IMG/VR virus record: IMGVR_UViG_3300005663_000083
Coordinates: 1 to 44,818 of that record
Origin: a virus
Length of the DNA stretch: 44,818 nt
Strand: one strand, 5' to 3'
How positions within the stretch are numbered: position 1 is the first letter of the stretch; the number at the start of each line of letters is the position of its first letter. The notes beneath the pieces were generated by a model that saw nothing but the letters and a program-made list of their open reading frames with translations, had not been told where the DNA came from and ran no database searches. This document shows, in pieces, positions 1-8,757 of this stretch. Position numbers and translations under genes: made by a program.

Positions 1-288
1 TTTCCAGTTACCGACGGCCTGCTCGTACTGGCCCTGGTAGTCAGTCCTCATCCGCTCCTCTACGCGCCGGTCGCGGCGTTCGAGGTGGGGCTTGAACTCC
101 TCCAGCTCCAGCACGTCGTAGGGGTCTCTAGTCCCCGCCCACGCTGGGGGCTCTGCTTCCGGCTTGGTCTCCGTCGGCTCGGCTTCGGGCTTCGGCTCCT
201 CGGCAGGGGTCTCTACGGCCTCTGTCTGGGGAGCCTCCACTACCTCAGCCGGAGTCGGGACTTCAACTTTGGTCGGTGTTTCTTGCAT
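1..288 (-). CDS. Scaffold-like protein, N-terminal part only (runs off left edge)
   Basis: The reading frame starts at an ATG at 288 with a clear GGAGG four bases upstream and is open to base 1, giving 96 codons. The product begins MQETPTK and is rich in Pro, Glu, Ala and Thr, then becomes charged and helical. That is typical of phage scaffold proteins, which line the procapsid interior and are absent from mature heads. The first residues (MQETPT) and the upstream region are identical to the full scaffold gene at 42961-43797, but the rest is strongly diverged. It sits after protein X, as the other scaffold does. Being cut, its C-terminus and function cannot be checked. Confidence 0.6.
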   Translation of the reverse strand, partial: MQETPTKVEVPTPAEVVEAPQTEAVETPAEEPKPEAEPTETKPEAEPPAWAGTRDPYDVLELEEFKPHLERRDRRVEERMRTDYQGQYEQAVGNWK

Positions 289-301
289 GATTCCTCCAAT
301 A

Positions 302-326
302 CAAAAAGCCCGCATCTCAGCGGGCA
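302..326 (-). terminator. Intrinsic-terminator-like stem-loop before scaffold-like gene
   Basis: On the minus strand GCCCGC, loop TGAGAT, GCGGGC is followed by TTTTT and, within a few bases, by the GGAGG of the next gene. It has full terminator form but lies between two co-directional virion genes, so it may attenuate or mark a processed 5' end rather than end the transcript. Confidence 0.7.
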
Positions 327-330
327 TCGT

Positions 331-344
331 CCATATCGAAATGG
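331..344 (-). promoter_or_regulatory. CCAT-N6-ATGG palindrome, left repeat copy
   Basis: CCATATCGAAATGG (plus strand), within the 126-bp repeat between protein X and the scaffold-like gene. It is the same sequence, in reverse orientation, as the site at 18923-18936, and both share the outward extension CTGAGC. Confidence 0.5.
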
Positions 345-346
345 GC

Positions 347-1933
347 TCAGTTCAGCCCAATATTAGTCCTAGCTTGTCCGAACGGTAGGGCCTGCTGGAT
401 GGTGCCTAACACACTCGTCGCGGACACCCCCGCCGATTCGTAGGCCGAGAGGAGCATGTTAAACAGGGATGGGTTAGTGAGTCTCAGCTTGTTTAGCTGG
501 CTGGCAATAGCGAACGGCGCGGGCAGCAGCGTCCCCGTCGTCGGCTCCACGATAGGTGCGGAGAACTTTGTGAAGGAACCGGGTTCGCGGACTTGCCCCA
601 AAATGTCACTCACCTGCCCCTGAGAGACCGGCGAGCCCGCCAAGGGGCCAAACTGCCCCACAGTAGGGAGATTGGTAATAAGGCGCGGGTCTATGTTCCG
701 CAGCACCGATGCCGTGATGAGCTGTCTTTGGCCAGTCTCAGGATTGACGAAGAACGCCTCATCTCTGCCAAGTGGGCTGACAAAGCTGGGGGCGATGCCA
801 AATTGGTTGAAAAGAGAACCGCCGGAGGGTGCAGTGAAGCGGCCCATCGGCCCGAAGCTCCCAGTTGGTACTTGCGAAAGCCCAAACTGATTGAAAATCC
901 CCGAAGTCCCCAACGCGGGCAGCAGCGTCTCTTTGTCGAACTCAATCGGCGAGAACGGGAAGAACCCGCCTTCCTGCGCGCCCTTACCCAGCGGGATGAT
1001 AGCGGTTCCCTGGGAACTAGTGACCATCACCTCAGTCGTGCGGTTCACTGTCCCGTCCGGATTCTCACCTACCAGTCGGGCTTGCACGTCGAACGGTAGC
1101 GGTGCGGCGCTATAGCTCCCATCTGCGCCTCTCGCCATCTCAATAACCACACCCTCTGCCGCACCAAACGTCTGCGGCGACAGAGGAACGCTGGCCCCCG
1201 TCAGCCCTTGGATGGCCGACTCTATAGAGGGTAGAGAGGCGTTAGGGTCTGCCGTCGGTACGGGTGCTGAGGCGAAGTCTGTCAACTGAGTCTGGAACCC
1301 CTCTTGAGGCGTCACCCCAAACGGCGCAACCCCGCCCGATACCGCCGCGAACCGAAACGGGTCGGGCTGAAGGTTCGCCAACGTGTCCCGCGCCTGAGCC
1401 TGGGATGCGGCGAAGGATTGGATGAGGTCGGCCAGGGTAGAGAGGCGACCGCGCTTGAGGGCGGCCTCTTCGGCTAGGCGACTCTCTTCAGCCCTGGCCT
1501 CGATAGCCAGCCTGTCCTGTTCAGCACGGAACTTGCGGTCAGCCTCGGCCTGCGCCTTTGCAAACGCCTCAGCCTGCGTTTGTGCAGCCTGAGTGGAGGC
1601 GAAGGAGGGGGCGGAGCCGCCGCCGCCGGTCTGCCCACTCAGGAAACTCTGTTGCGAGGAAGAGGCTAAATCTACGCCCGTGAATGTACCAAGTCCGTCA
1701 AACTGCGGGATGTAGAAAATCCCATTCGCATCCACCACAAATTGCTGATTCTGAATCTCGCTGACGAGGAGCTGATTACCCTGGGTATCAAAGAACTTGG
1801 AGAGAGTTCCATCTCCCCCACCGCCACCATCAGGGGCAGGAACGGCTCTCCAAGCAGCCAGGCGGCCTTGAAATGTAGAACTACCTGGGTTCTCTCCTGG
1901 TCGCAGTTCTGGCCGTGGGCTATGTCCTGACAT
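347..1933 (-). CDS. Virion protein X (low-complexity, coiled-coil, unknown role)
   Basis: This 528-residue protein has a Gly-rich N-terminal third. A long Ala/Glu/Arg coiled coil follows at about residues 115-180, then Pro/Gly/Phe-rich repetitive sequence (for example LPALGTSGIF). It lies between the 1488-aa protein and the scaffold-like gene, so a head-interior or morphogenesis role is likely but unproven. Its C-terminal two-thirds are homologous to the partial ORF at 43856-44818: both have GG[VI]APFG.TPQ.GFQ and LLPALGTSGIF, and the last 15 residues are identical. The start at 1933 follows TTGGAG and a stem-loop. No catalytic motif is visible. Confidence 0.75.
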   Translation of the reverse strand: MSGHSPRPELRPGENPGSSTFQGRLAAWRAVPAPDGGGGGDGTLSKFFDTQGNQLLVSEIQNQQFVVDANGIFYIPQFDGLGTFTGVDLASSSQQSFLSGQTGGGGSAPSFASTQAAQTQAEAFAKAQAEADRKFRAEQDRLAIEARAEESRLAEEAALKRGRLSTLADLIQSFAASQAQARDTLANLQPDPFRFAAVSGGVAPFGVTPQEGFQTQLTDFASAPVPTADPNASLPSIESAIQGLTGASVPLSPQTFGAAEGVVIEMARGADGSYSAAPLPFDVQARLVGENPDGTVNRTTEVMVTSSQGTAIIPLGKGAQEGGFFPFSPIEFDKETLLPALGTSGIFNQFGLSQVPTGSFGPMGRFTAPSGGSLFNQFGIAPSFVSPLGRDEAFFVNPETGQRQLITASVLRNIDPRLITNLPTVGQFGPLAGSPVSQGQVSDILGQVREPGSFTKFSAPIVEPTTGTLLPAPFAIASQLNKLRLTNPSLFNMLLSAYESAGVSATSVLGTIQQALPFGQARTNIGLN

Positions 1934-1948
1934 CGTTCATCTCCAATA

Positions 1949-1974
1949 GAAAAGGCCCGCCGATTTGACGGGCC
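1949..1974 (-). terminator. Stem-loop with T-tract before protein X
   Basis: On the minus strand GGCCCG, a 9-base loop and CGGGCC are followed by TTTTCT and then the TTGGAG of protein X. The arrangement matches that before the scaffold gene. Confidence 0.55.
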
Positions 1975-2010
1975 ATGATAAGATGATTAGTCCGAAAGGG
2001 GCACTAGACC

Positions 2011-2190
2011 ATGAAAGATGGTTGGCAGGAGTGGATCGAGAGATGGGATAGGCGCGATTTAGAGAATCTGGTTGCGGGCATTCTCGGCGTCGCGTTGATA
2101 GTCCTACTCCTCATTGGATTTGTTCTTCTTCTCGGAGAAATCTTCCCACCTTCGGCTGACTGCCCACCTGCGGCAGAGGGCGACTGCTGA
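2011..2190 (+). CDS. Small single-span membrane protein, opposite strand in the late module
   Basis: A 59-codon ORF lies in the 274-bp gap between two minus-strand virion genes. ATG at 2011 has AAGGGG nine bases upstream. The product starts MKDGWQEWIERWDRRDLENL, continues with about 23 hydrophobic residues (from VAGILGVALIVLLL to FVLLL), and ends in an acidic tail with two Cys. One transmembrane helix with a charged amphipathic N-terminus fits small holin-like, pinholin-like or superinfection-exclusion proteins, but no family is recognised. The minus strand of the gap has no convincing ORF. A TTGACG at 1965-1970 could be part of its own promoter. Confidence 0.6.
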   Translation: MKDGWQEWIERWDRRDLENLVAGILGVALIVLLLIGFVLLLGEIFPPSADCPPAAEGDC

Positions 2191-2207
2191 CCCCCTTGAC
2201 GGCAACG

Positions 2208-5200
2208 CTATCTCGCGGCTAGCGCCTCCAAGGGAATAAAGCTTCCCTGAGTCTGGGGAGACTCCGCCGCAAGGGGGTCTGCTGCAAGAGAGTTTAGGGG
2301 GATGAAACTCTCGCCCACCTCCGCTCCCGACCCTATCGCCCTCTGAATTTCGCGCCGTCTAAACATATCGGGGAAGAACGGCAACAGAGTGTCGGTTGCC
2401 GTGAGAAGCGCCTGGTCGAACTCAGGATTGCGCTGCAAGCTAGCCGTGTTGGAGCCTGGTCGCAGAGAGAACGCCTTTGCAAGCAAGTCGTCCGCAATCC
2501 CGTTTTCCTTCGCCACGAGCTGATATATAGTGCCACTCTCAACGTCGGCGAAGCCCTGGAAGGCAAGCTCGGTTCGCTTACGTTCCACAAGATCGTGAAT
2601 CTCCTCGATTCGTTTCTGTTCGCTGGCTCCAATGCCAGTCCAGCGAGGGATATTGAATAGCTCCCGCCGCTGCTTTCGAGCCGCGTTGAAGTCCTCCACC
2701 GCTCTCTGCAACACGGGGTCATCACCAGGGGCGTCCACTAGATCGAGCGCCCTTTGTAGCCGTGGGTCGAGCTTCGCAAGGGCAGCGTCCTTCGCTGCGA
2801 AGAACTCATCCCAGAGAGGCTCATGCGTTGTAGGATCACGCCGTAGTTTGATGTCCCGCCACGCAAGATACTCTGGACTACCTCTTTTCTCCTTACCGAA
2901 TACGGCCTCGAATATCGCGCCGGAAACCCTGTCCAGATAGTCCACCCATACGTCAGCGAACTCTGGGCCAGCGTTGTTATTTCCCGTAAGTATCGCCTCT
3001 GCGCTTAACCCCCGCATCATCTCAACGCCCTGCGCCAGAGTAAACAGGCCCAGTTCTGTTGCCTGTGCAACCCTGATCTCCTCCGTCTCCATCTGTTCAG
3101 GGGAAGGCTGAAAAGCATCCTCCAGCGCGGCTTTGTTGTTATCTTCTTCGATGGCTCCCCTGACAAGCCGGTTATCGTCCGGTGTCGCCTGATAAGTCCG
3201 GTCGGGGAAAGCCTCCTCAAATGCCCGCTTCTTCTTCTCGCTAGGAGTTTCGTAGGTCTGGAAACCCACCCCTAGAAACGCAGCCGTAGACAGCAGTCCC
3301 ACCGTTGTACTCTCTTGAATGACCGCATCCGCGACATCCTGTATAGCGAGCGGTAGTGTCCGGCGCAGTATGTCGCCCCTTGTCCCAATCTCTTCTCCCA
3401 CTGCCGTCTCGCCGTATAGCACATCCGCAATCAAGGCGGCCGGCGGAGCCAGCTTACTGCGTCCGAATCTCTCCAACGCCTTCATTGCATCCTGCGGAAC
3501 GATAAAGCCTGTCGCTGTCTTCCTCTTGCCCGTAATCATCCGAGCGATGACCGTTGCCCAGGGCCGCGCACCGCCCCAGAAGTCGATGCGGGTTTTGCCA
3601 ATCTTGATCTTGCCGAAGTCGCTGGACAGTGGATTTAGTTCTACGTCCCCCACGCCGGACATCTTGACCAGGGCCAGTATTCCGAGTCCCGCACCTACTG
3701 ATGTCACGAGTTCCTGCGAAGCAAGCCGTGCCACCCTAGTTGTCTGTCCAGGGGCACCCAAAATCGTGCCCGTTACTTTTCTTGCCCCAGGGAGGTTGTT
3801 GATAGTTGCAGCCAGGAAAAGTTGCGGTCTCGACGCTGCGAAGCGGGGTGCGAAGAAGCCGAAGGACAGGCTCTTGGCTAGTTCGGGCGGGAGATTCCCT
3901 CGGCCCGTGAGGACGTTCAGCATAATCCCTAAGTCGGCGATCTCCTCGGCGGTCGCGGGCTTGCTCTGCCGCGCCCAGGACTGAAGAGTGTTGCGGAAGA
4001 TGTCTGAACGCAGCTTGTCACCATAGGCGATGAACCCCCGCTCGGAGAACTTAACCCCAGGAATACGACGCGCCAACGTTGACAGAAACTCTTCCGCCCT
4101 CGCCTCAAACGCCTCCGTGCCTGAGATGTCGGGCAAGAATAAGCGAGCATCCTCCATTAATTCGTTGAGCGGACGGAACCCCTCGGCGGTCTCTATCAAC
4201 GTCCTGTCGTTCTTAATCGCGGCCACCATCTGTTCCGCAAACTCAGGGTTCTTAGCGGCGCGGAGCATGGCTGGGAGATTCCCGAAGAACTCCTTGGGGT
4301 GTCGCGCAAACGCGAACACGCCTTGCCGAAACGGGAACGAGAGGTCGAACGCCGCTAGGAAAGAACGCGGGATGTTCAGAGCGTCCAGCGTCAGCCGCCA
4401 GAACCGCTCACCGAACGGCCTGACTTTCTGAAGCTCACGGGCGAATTCCGCGCCGTAGACACGCTCTAACTGCTTCAACTCCCCAGGCGTCGGGAGCCGA
4501 CCAAACAGGATGCCCTTCTTGTCGAGGGAACCTATCAGGCTCTCAATGATGTTGCCCCTGGTGAAGAGCTCGCGGTCGAGCGTGGGGGAGAAACGAGCGA
4601 TGTTGATGAAGTTGGTCACTTCCTCTTGCGTGAAGGCGTCCGCCGCAACACCTCTTTCGCCTGATGGCAGCCTCACCTCGAACTCAGGCGGCTCAGGGAG
4701 TTTGCCCCTCTGGGCACCTCGCAGCCCTCTCAGCGCCTCTTCTGGCGTCCTCGCCTCCGCCTCGAATGGGACGCGGCCCCTCGCTGCACGTCTGCCTAAC
4801 TCTTCCGCCCGCTCTGCCTTCAGGGTGCGCTGCGTGGGCTTTGCCGTCCTGAGCACCTTGACGAACTTCTGAACAGATGGGTCAAGAGAGGGGACAGCCG
4901 TCCTAGAGCTGGGGCCAAAACGGAAGTCACGCCCGATGTCTTTCAGACGGCTAATTACTCCCGCGCCTTCGGCCCCCTCAATCAGTTCTGGCGCAGTTAC
5001 GGGGCGGACGTTCCCCGCTGCATCACGGATGATGGCCTTCTCGCCCGACACCTGAATCAGCGTGCCCTCAACCTGTGCGCCTTCCTGGGTGAGCCCCGTA
5101 ACCTTAGCCCCTGGCTTCATCCCCTTCGGTTTAGGCACGAAACCCCCAGGGATACCACCCTGCGGAAGCAGCGGGTCAATGGCCCGCCCGAAGAAGTCTT

Positions 5201-6674
5201 TAGCCTCACCTATGCCAGCTAGCGTCCCCCCGCCTTGCTCTACAGTAAGCCGCTGGCCCACATCTCTTAGACCTTCCGGCAACTGAGTCTGTAGAATCGC
5301 TGGCCCCGTTTGTGGGCGTGGTTGCAACACTTGAGAGGAAATCGTCTCGCCCGTAGCGCGAACGTCCGCCCGAACAGCCGCTTGGGTGAATTCTGGCGCT
5401 GTGATGTCACCGATGGTTGCAGCACGAACGGTTTGCAAGACACCAATATCAGCTTGCGTAGGGGTGAAGGCCCCACCTATTACATCGCCCGTCGCCTCCG
5501 ACACCAAGGCTCGCCCTTCAGCCCTCGCTAGAGAGCCTTCGGCTACCTGCGCGAAACGCTCCAGCTCGTCAGCCTTCGATGTGAGCCCCGCGTTCCTTAG
5601 CGCATCCGCCGCCGAACGCGCTGTGGTTATTTCCTCAGTTATTCTCGTCACGTAGGCCGTGGCCTGCGGCCCCTTTAGTCCACCAGTGAGGCGGCTCAGG
5701 TTGGGCACCACCCCTGCGCCTGGAGCCAGGATGTTGCCCGTGACTTGCAGCCCGATCTCTACCTCTTCGGACACTCCCGCCGCTCTGCCAGCACCAGCCA
5801 GTGCGACACCGCCTGCGGCACCTCTCAGAACGAACGCAGGCCATGCCAGCGTTGCCGCCAACCCCGCAGGACTAGAGATAAACTCAGCCTCCCTGATGAC
5901 GGGCTCCTCAATGGGCTGAGGCAAGATCGTCCGCAGGGTTCCAACCTGCCCTTCAGTTAACCGCCCACCCAGTACACTAAAGTCCTCACGGCGAGGCTGC
6001 TGTTCTGGCGGAGTGCCTAATTGCTCATTGATAAACTGGTTGACTTGGAATGCAGCTTCGTCAACCGCGCTTATCCCCTTACCAATTCCACCGATAACCT
6101 TCGGCAGCCCCCGCTCGAACCGTCCAGCGAGACCGCCTCTCGTCTCAGGGATAAACTGCTTTTCTATCGTTGGCCCCACCTCTACTTGCGCCCTGTCCAG
6201 CGCCTCCTGCACTGGCAGTCCCTCCTGTGTCAGTTGGCCAGCGCGACGGAGCCACAAGTGTTGCGCCTTGCGTTCGGGAGTAGTGAGATTGGCAGGGAAT
6301 CCGCCCTCGAAAGAGGTTTGCTGTTCCTCTGCGGTGAGTCGCTCGAAACCCACTGTGGGCTGGGGAACAGTGCCAGGGGCAGGCTCGTCAGGGAATCGGG
6401 TTTGGAACTGCTCGATGGACTGTGGCTGCTCCGTGAGCCTGTCCGTGAATATGCCGCTGGGTGACGGGCTGGGTTCAAACGTCCGGCGCGCAGGTTGCTG
6501 CCTCTGCTCCACCTCACGAAACCGTCTCAGGCTGTCCTCCATCGCCCGCGTGCGGGCCTCCAGTTCTACGCCCTGCGAAACGGTGTCCCCCATACTCTGG
6601 GCCGTTGAGTCAAGGGCAGAGCGAAGCCGGTTTAGGCGCGCAGAGGGGGTCTCGTAGATGCCGATGAAGGCCAT
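2208..6674 (-). CDS. Very large internal virion / polyvalent-type protein (1488 aa)
   Basis: At 1488 residues this is the largest gene. The N-terminal 130 residues are Gln/Pro/Arg-rich and disordered. Ala/Gly-rich hydrophobic stretches occur near residues 265-300. A conserved-looking globular helical part lies at about 700-1200 (SFPFRQGVFAFARHPKEFF, FGFFAPRFAASRPQLF, RIDFWGGARPWA), with hydrophobic segments such as SVGAGLGILALVKM. This resembles the large polyvalent-associated domains of phage internal or ejected virion proteins. Position directly after portal and a 91-aa gene, and the lack of a tape measure, support an ejection-protein role. It starts immediately after the stop of the previous gene (6675). 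No peptidase or transglycosylase motif is identified. Confidence 0.7.
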   Translation of the reverse strand: MAFIGIYETPSARLNRLRSALDSTAQSMGDTVSQGVELEARTRAMEDSLRRFREVEQRQQPARRTFEPSPSPSGIFTDRLTEQPQSIEQFQTRFPDEPAPGTVPQPTVGFERLTAEEQQTSFEGGFPANLTTPERKAQHLWLRRAGQLTQEGLPVQEALDRAQVEVGPTIEKQFIPETRGGLAGRFERGLPKVIGGIGKGISAVDEAAFQVNQFINEQLGTPPEQQPRREDFSVLGGRLTEGQVGTLRTILPQPIEEPVIREAEFISSPAGLAATLAWPAFVLRGAAGGVALAGAGRAAGVSEEVEIGLQVTGNILAPGAGVVPNLSRLTGGLKGPQATAYVTRITEEITTARSAADALRNAGLTSKADELERFAQVAEGSLARAEGRALVSEATGDVIGGAFTPTQADIGVLQTVRAATIGDITAPEFTQAAVRADVRATGETISSQVLQPRPQTGPAILQTQLPEGLRDVGQRLTVEQGGGTLAGIGEAKDFFGRAIDPLLPQGGIPGGFVPKPKGMKPGAKVTGLTQEGAQVEGTLIQVSGEKAIIRDAAGNVRPVTAPELIEGAEGAGVISRLKDIGRDFRFGPSSRTAVPSLDPSVQKFVKVLRTAKPTQRTLKAERAEELGRRAARGRVPFEAEARTPEEALRGLRGAQRGKLPEPPEFEVRLPSGERGVAADAFTQEEVTNFINIARFSPTLDRELFTRGNIIESLIGSLDKKGILFGRLPTPGELKQLERVYGAEFARELQKVRPFGERFWRLTLDALNIPRSFLAAFDLSFPFRQGVFAFARHPKEFFGNLPAMLRAAKNPEFAEQMVAAIKNDRTLIETAEGFRPLNELMEDARLFLPDISGTEAFEARAEEFLSTLARRIPGVKFSERGFIAYGDKLRSDIFRNTLQSWARQSKPATAEEIADLGIMLNVLTGRGNLPPELAKSLSFGFFAPRFAASRPQLFLAATINNLPGARKVTGTILGAPGQTTRVARLASQELVTSVGAGLGILALVKMSGVGDVELNPLSSDFGKIKIGKTRIDFWGGARPWATVIARMITGKRKTATGFIVPQDAMKALERFGRSKLAPPAALIADVLYGETAVGEEIGTRGDILRRTLPLAIQDVADAVIQESTTVGLLSTAAFLGVGFQTYETPSEKKKRAFEEAFPDRTYQATPDDNRLVRGAIEEDNNKAALEDAFQPSPEQMETEEIRVAQATELGLFTLAQGVEMMRGLSAEAILTGNNNAGPEFADVWVDYLDRVSGAIFEAVFGKEKRGSPEYLAWRDIKLRRDPTTHEPLWDEFFAAKDAALAKLDPRLQRALDLVDAPGDDPVLQRAVEDFNAARKQRRELFNIPRWTGIGASEQKRIEEIHDLVERKRTELAFQGFADVESGTIYQLVAKENGIADDLLAKAFSLRPGSNTASLQRNPEFDQALLTATDTLLPFFPDMFRRREIQRAIGSGAEVGESFIPLNSLAADPLAAESPQTQGSFIPLEALAAR

Positions 6675-6950
6675 TTACTTGTTCATCTGCTTCAAGTACT
6701 GAACCATCTCTTCCACGGTCGCCTTCTGGTCAACAAAGAACTGGGCCAGGTGTTCAGTGTTGTCCTTCATTACCTCAAACTCTTGCTGTCTTTGCTGGGG
6801 CGAGACTTTCACACTCCCCAAATCGCGGTTCTGCACGTTCTCCCTGACGGCTATGTCCAAGTCAGCGGCGTACTCTGCTGCTTCCCGAACCGTCTTCTCG
6901 TGCATGGAGGTAGCGTCGCGGGCCTCAGGTGTGCCGAACTCGTCAGGCAT
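6675..6950 (-). CDS. Small helical virion-module protein
   Basis: This 91-residue, charged, largely helical product (MPDEFGTPEARDATS...VQYLKQMNK) is not recognised. Its ATG overlaps the portal stop by eight bases, and its stop abuts the start of the 1488-aa protein, so it is translationally coupled to both. A small head-assembly or ejection cofactor is plausible from position only. Confidence 0.7.
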   Translation of the reverse strand: MPDEFGTPEARDATSMHEKTVREAAEYAADLDIAVRENVQNRDLGSVKVSPQQRQQEFEVMKDNTEHLAQFFVDQKATVEEMVQYLKQMNK

Positions 6951-8757
6951 TGGGTATCCCTGCTACTTGCGTCATACCCTCTCGAGCGGTGTTAGCCTCG
7001 CCTCTAGCTTCGGGAACGGTCTGCCCCTGAGTCTGGGCGGCCATCTGCACAGCCCGCTTCTGGCTTTCGGGCAGAGCCGCGAAGTCTTGGGCGAGAATGT
7101 CGGAATTGGCGGGGGCCGAGGCGATCTGGAACGCGACTTGCTCCGCTGCCTGAACCCTCTGGTTAACCAGTGCCGCCCTAATCTTGTCCAGGTCGCGCTT
7201 GCGCATCTCCTCTAACGGGTTGGCGATGGGGGTATAGAGTTCCATCGCCGTCTCCAGTGACATGATGCCCGACACGGGGTCGGCTGCGAGTCGAGCTGTC
7301 ACGATCTGCTGGTTGCGGTTCACGGGGATTTGCGCCTCAATCTTGGCCTGTAATCTCTTATCCCACCCCTTCAGGTCGGAGGCTTTGAGGTCGGTTTTCT
7401 GGGAAATGCCTTTCGAGTTGACGAAGGAAAGCGGTATCTTGTCGTCTTCTAAGCCGATGTCCTTGAACGTCTCGGAGAAAGAGATGAGACCAGCGATAAA
7501 ATGCCTGGCGACGTTCTCAGCCGCGTCGGAGAGGAAGTCTATCGCGGGGCCAAAGTCGTTCTGGGCTATCTGCGACTTGGTGTTGAATTCAATCCCCGAC
7601 TCGCTGGCGTTCTCCGAAAGCCCTAACAGTGAGGGCCGGATGGCGTTCTCCTGGGTGAAGGAACGGGCGATCCCCAAGAAACCCGTGTTATCGGGGTTGG
7701 CCTGCGCCGCGCCTAGAAGGTCTATTCCCTCATCCAGATTCAGCACTATATCGCCCTCAGGAGTGATCGTGATGAGATCGGCGTTCGACTTGGCATTAGG
7801 GCTGTCCTGGCGACGGTCAGTAAGGTTTAGCTTGAAGACCCGCTGGGCGCGGGCAGATTTCCTCCCGCTGTGTCTTATGTCAGTGAGCGCACCATCCATC
7901 TCAGGGATTAGATGCCTGAGCGCGGCCACCGAGCCCTCCCACACGACCCCCTCGTCGTTCTCTGACAAGGGTGGGGCCTCCATCAGCACGTAGGGGTTCA
8001 TCTTCATCCCGTGCTCCCAGGGCTCTAGCGCTTCCTGAGCGGGAGTGCTGCCAAACCCCGCGATCCCGCCGTGCTTGGCGATGACGGTACGCATGTGAGT
8101 GTGGTCAGCGTAGACGATGACCTTCGCCCTGTCGGTGTCCTTGTCCAGGCCAAACCTGGAGTTGTAGGCTGCTTCAAGCTGTCGGGCGGTCATCTCCCTA
8201 AGTTCCACCACCTGATCTAGCTCCCTTTTCAGGGTAAAGGTGGGCCAGGTGTCGCGGACATCGACGTGTTGCGCGATGACCGGAAAATTGTCCAGCTTTA
8301 ATTCGTTCAGCCTGTCCGTGAACTCCTTATCAGACTCCTCTTCCCCTTGCTGGAAATCCAGCCCCTTCCAGAGCTTGGGGAGAGAATGAATCAGCAGCCA
8401 CCCCCGCCCCACATCCACGACATCACGGATAGACCTCAGCCAGGCCAGCCACGCCCCCGACAATTTCCATATCTCCTGGGTAGCGGCCTCCAACTCCTCG
8501 GCGTACGCCTTTAACGTGTCCCTAGGGGCGGTGTAGGCGATGAACGGCGCGGCGGAGAGGTATGACCTGTTCTGGGCCGTAACGAGTTTCCCGTAGCCCG
8601 TGCCCACGGGCCTGACCTGGAGCTTCTTGTCCTTCTGGGCGTCGATGATGTGTCTCTGGCGGATGATGTCCTTATCGAAGATGTCGTCATCTCGCTGGTG
8701 GGAAAAAGTCCTCCTTTGGTGCTCCGCGAGTTCGTCTATCTCTCGTGCAGACAGCAT
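6943..8757 (-). CDS. Portal protein
   Basis: The product is 604 residues, in the size range of podovirus-like portals. It would form the dodecameric ring at the unique head vertex through which DNA enters and leaves. The N-terminus is charged (REIDELAEHQRR), followed by alpha/beta sequence rich in Trp and Tyr, an extended helical C-terminal region, and an Ala/Gln-rich tail. There is no short diagnostic motif; the call rests on size, composition and the position directly downstream of terminase, whose stop overlaps this start at 8757. A divergent portal is much more likely than any other late protein here. Confidence 0.75.
   Translation of the reverse strand: MLSAREIDELAEHQRRTFSHQRDDDIFDKDIIRQRHIIDAQKDKKLQVRPVGTGYGKLVTAQNRSYLSAAPFIAYTAPRDTLKAYAEELEAATQEIWKLSGAWLAWLRSIRDVVDVGRGWLLIHSLPKLWKGLDFQQGEEESDKEFTDRLNELKLDNFPVIAQHVDVRDTWPTFTLKRELDQVVELREMTARQLEAAYNSRFGLDKDTDRAKVIVYADHTHMRTVIAKHGGIAGFGSTPAQEALEPWEHGMKMNPYVLMEAPPLSENDEGVVWEGSVAALRHLIPEMDGALTDIRHSGRKSARAQRVFKLNLTDRRQDSPNAKSNADLITITPEGDIVLNLDEGIDLLGAAQANPDNTGFLGIARSFTQENAIRPSLLGLSENASESGIEFNTKSQIAQNDFGPAIDFLSDAAENVARHFIAGLISFSETFKDIGLEDDKIPLSFVNSKGISQKTDLKASDLKGWDKRLQAKIEAQIPVNRNQQIVTARLAADPVSGIMSLETAMELYTPIANPLEEMRKRDLDKIRAALVNQRVQAAEQVAFQIASAPANSDILAQDFAALPESQKRAVQMAAQTQGQTVPEARGEANTAREGMTQVAGIPNA

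Larger units (their letters stand above)
272..397. repeat. 126-bp exact direct repeat, left copy
   Basis: Bases 272-397 are identical to 43781-43906 (offset 43,509). The repeat covers the first codons of the scaffold-like gene, its ribosome-binding site, a stem-loop with T-tract, a copy of the CCAT-N6-ATGG palindrome, and the last codons of protein X (QALPFGQARTNIGLN). Immediately outside, the two copies diverge, although the X side remains homologous. Confidence 0.97.

Noticed and set aside
593-1115. Plus-strand ORFs of 72-168 codons inside protein X
   Set aside because: They lie opposite a longer coding gene, have no ribosome-binding sites, and their composition follows from the low-complexity minus gene.
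3319-6667. Numerous plus-strand ORFs, including 221 and 214 codons, in the 1488-aa gene
   Set aside because: Antisense shadows of a GC-rich gene: Ser/Pro/Arg-rich products with no Shine-Dalgarno.
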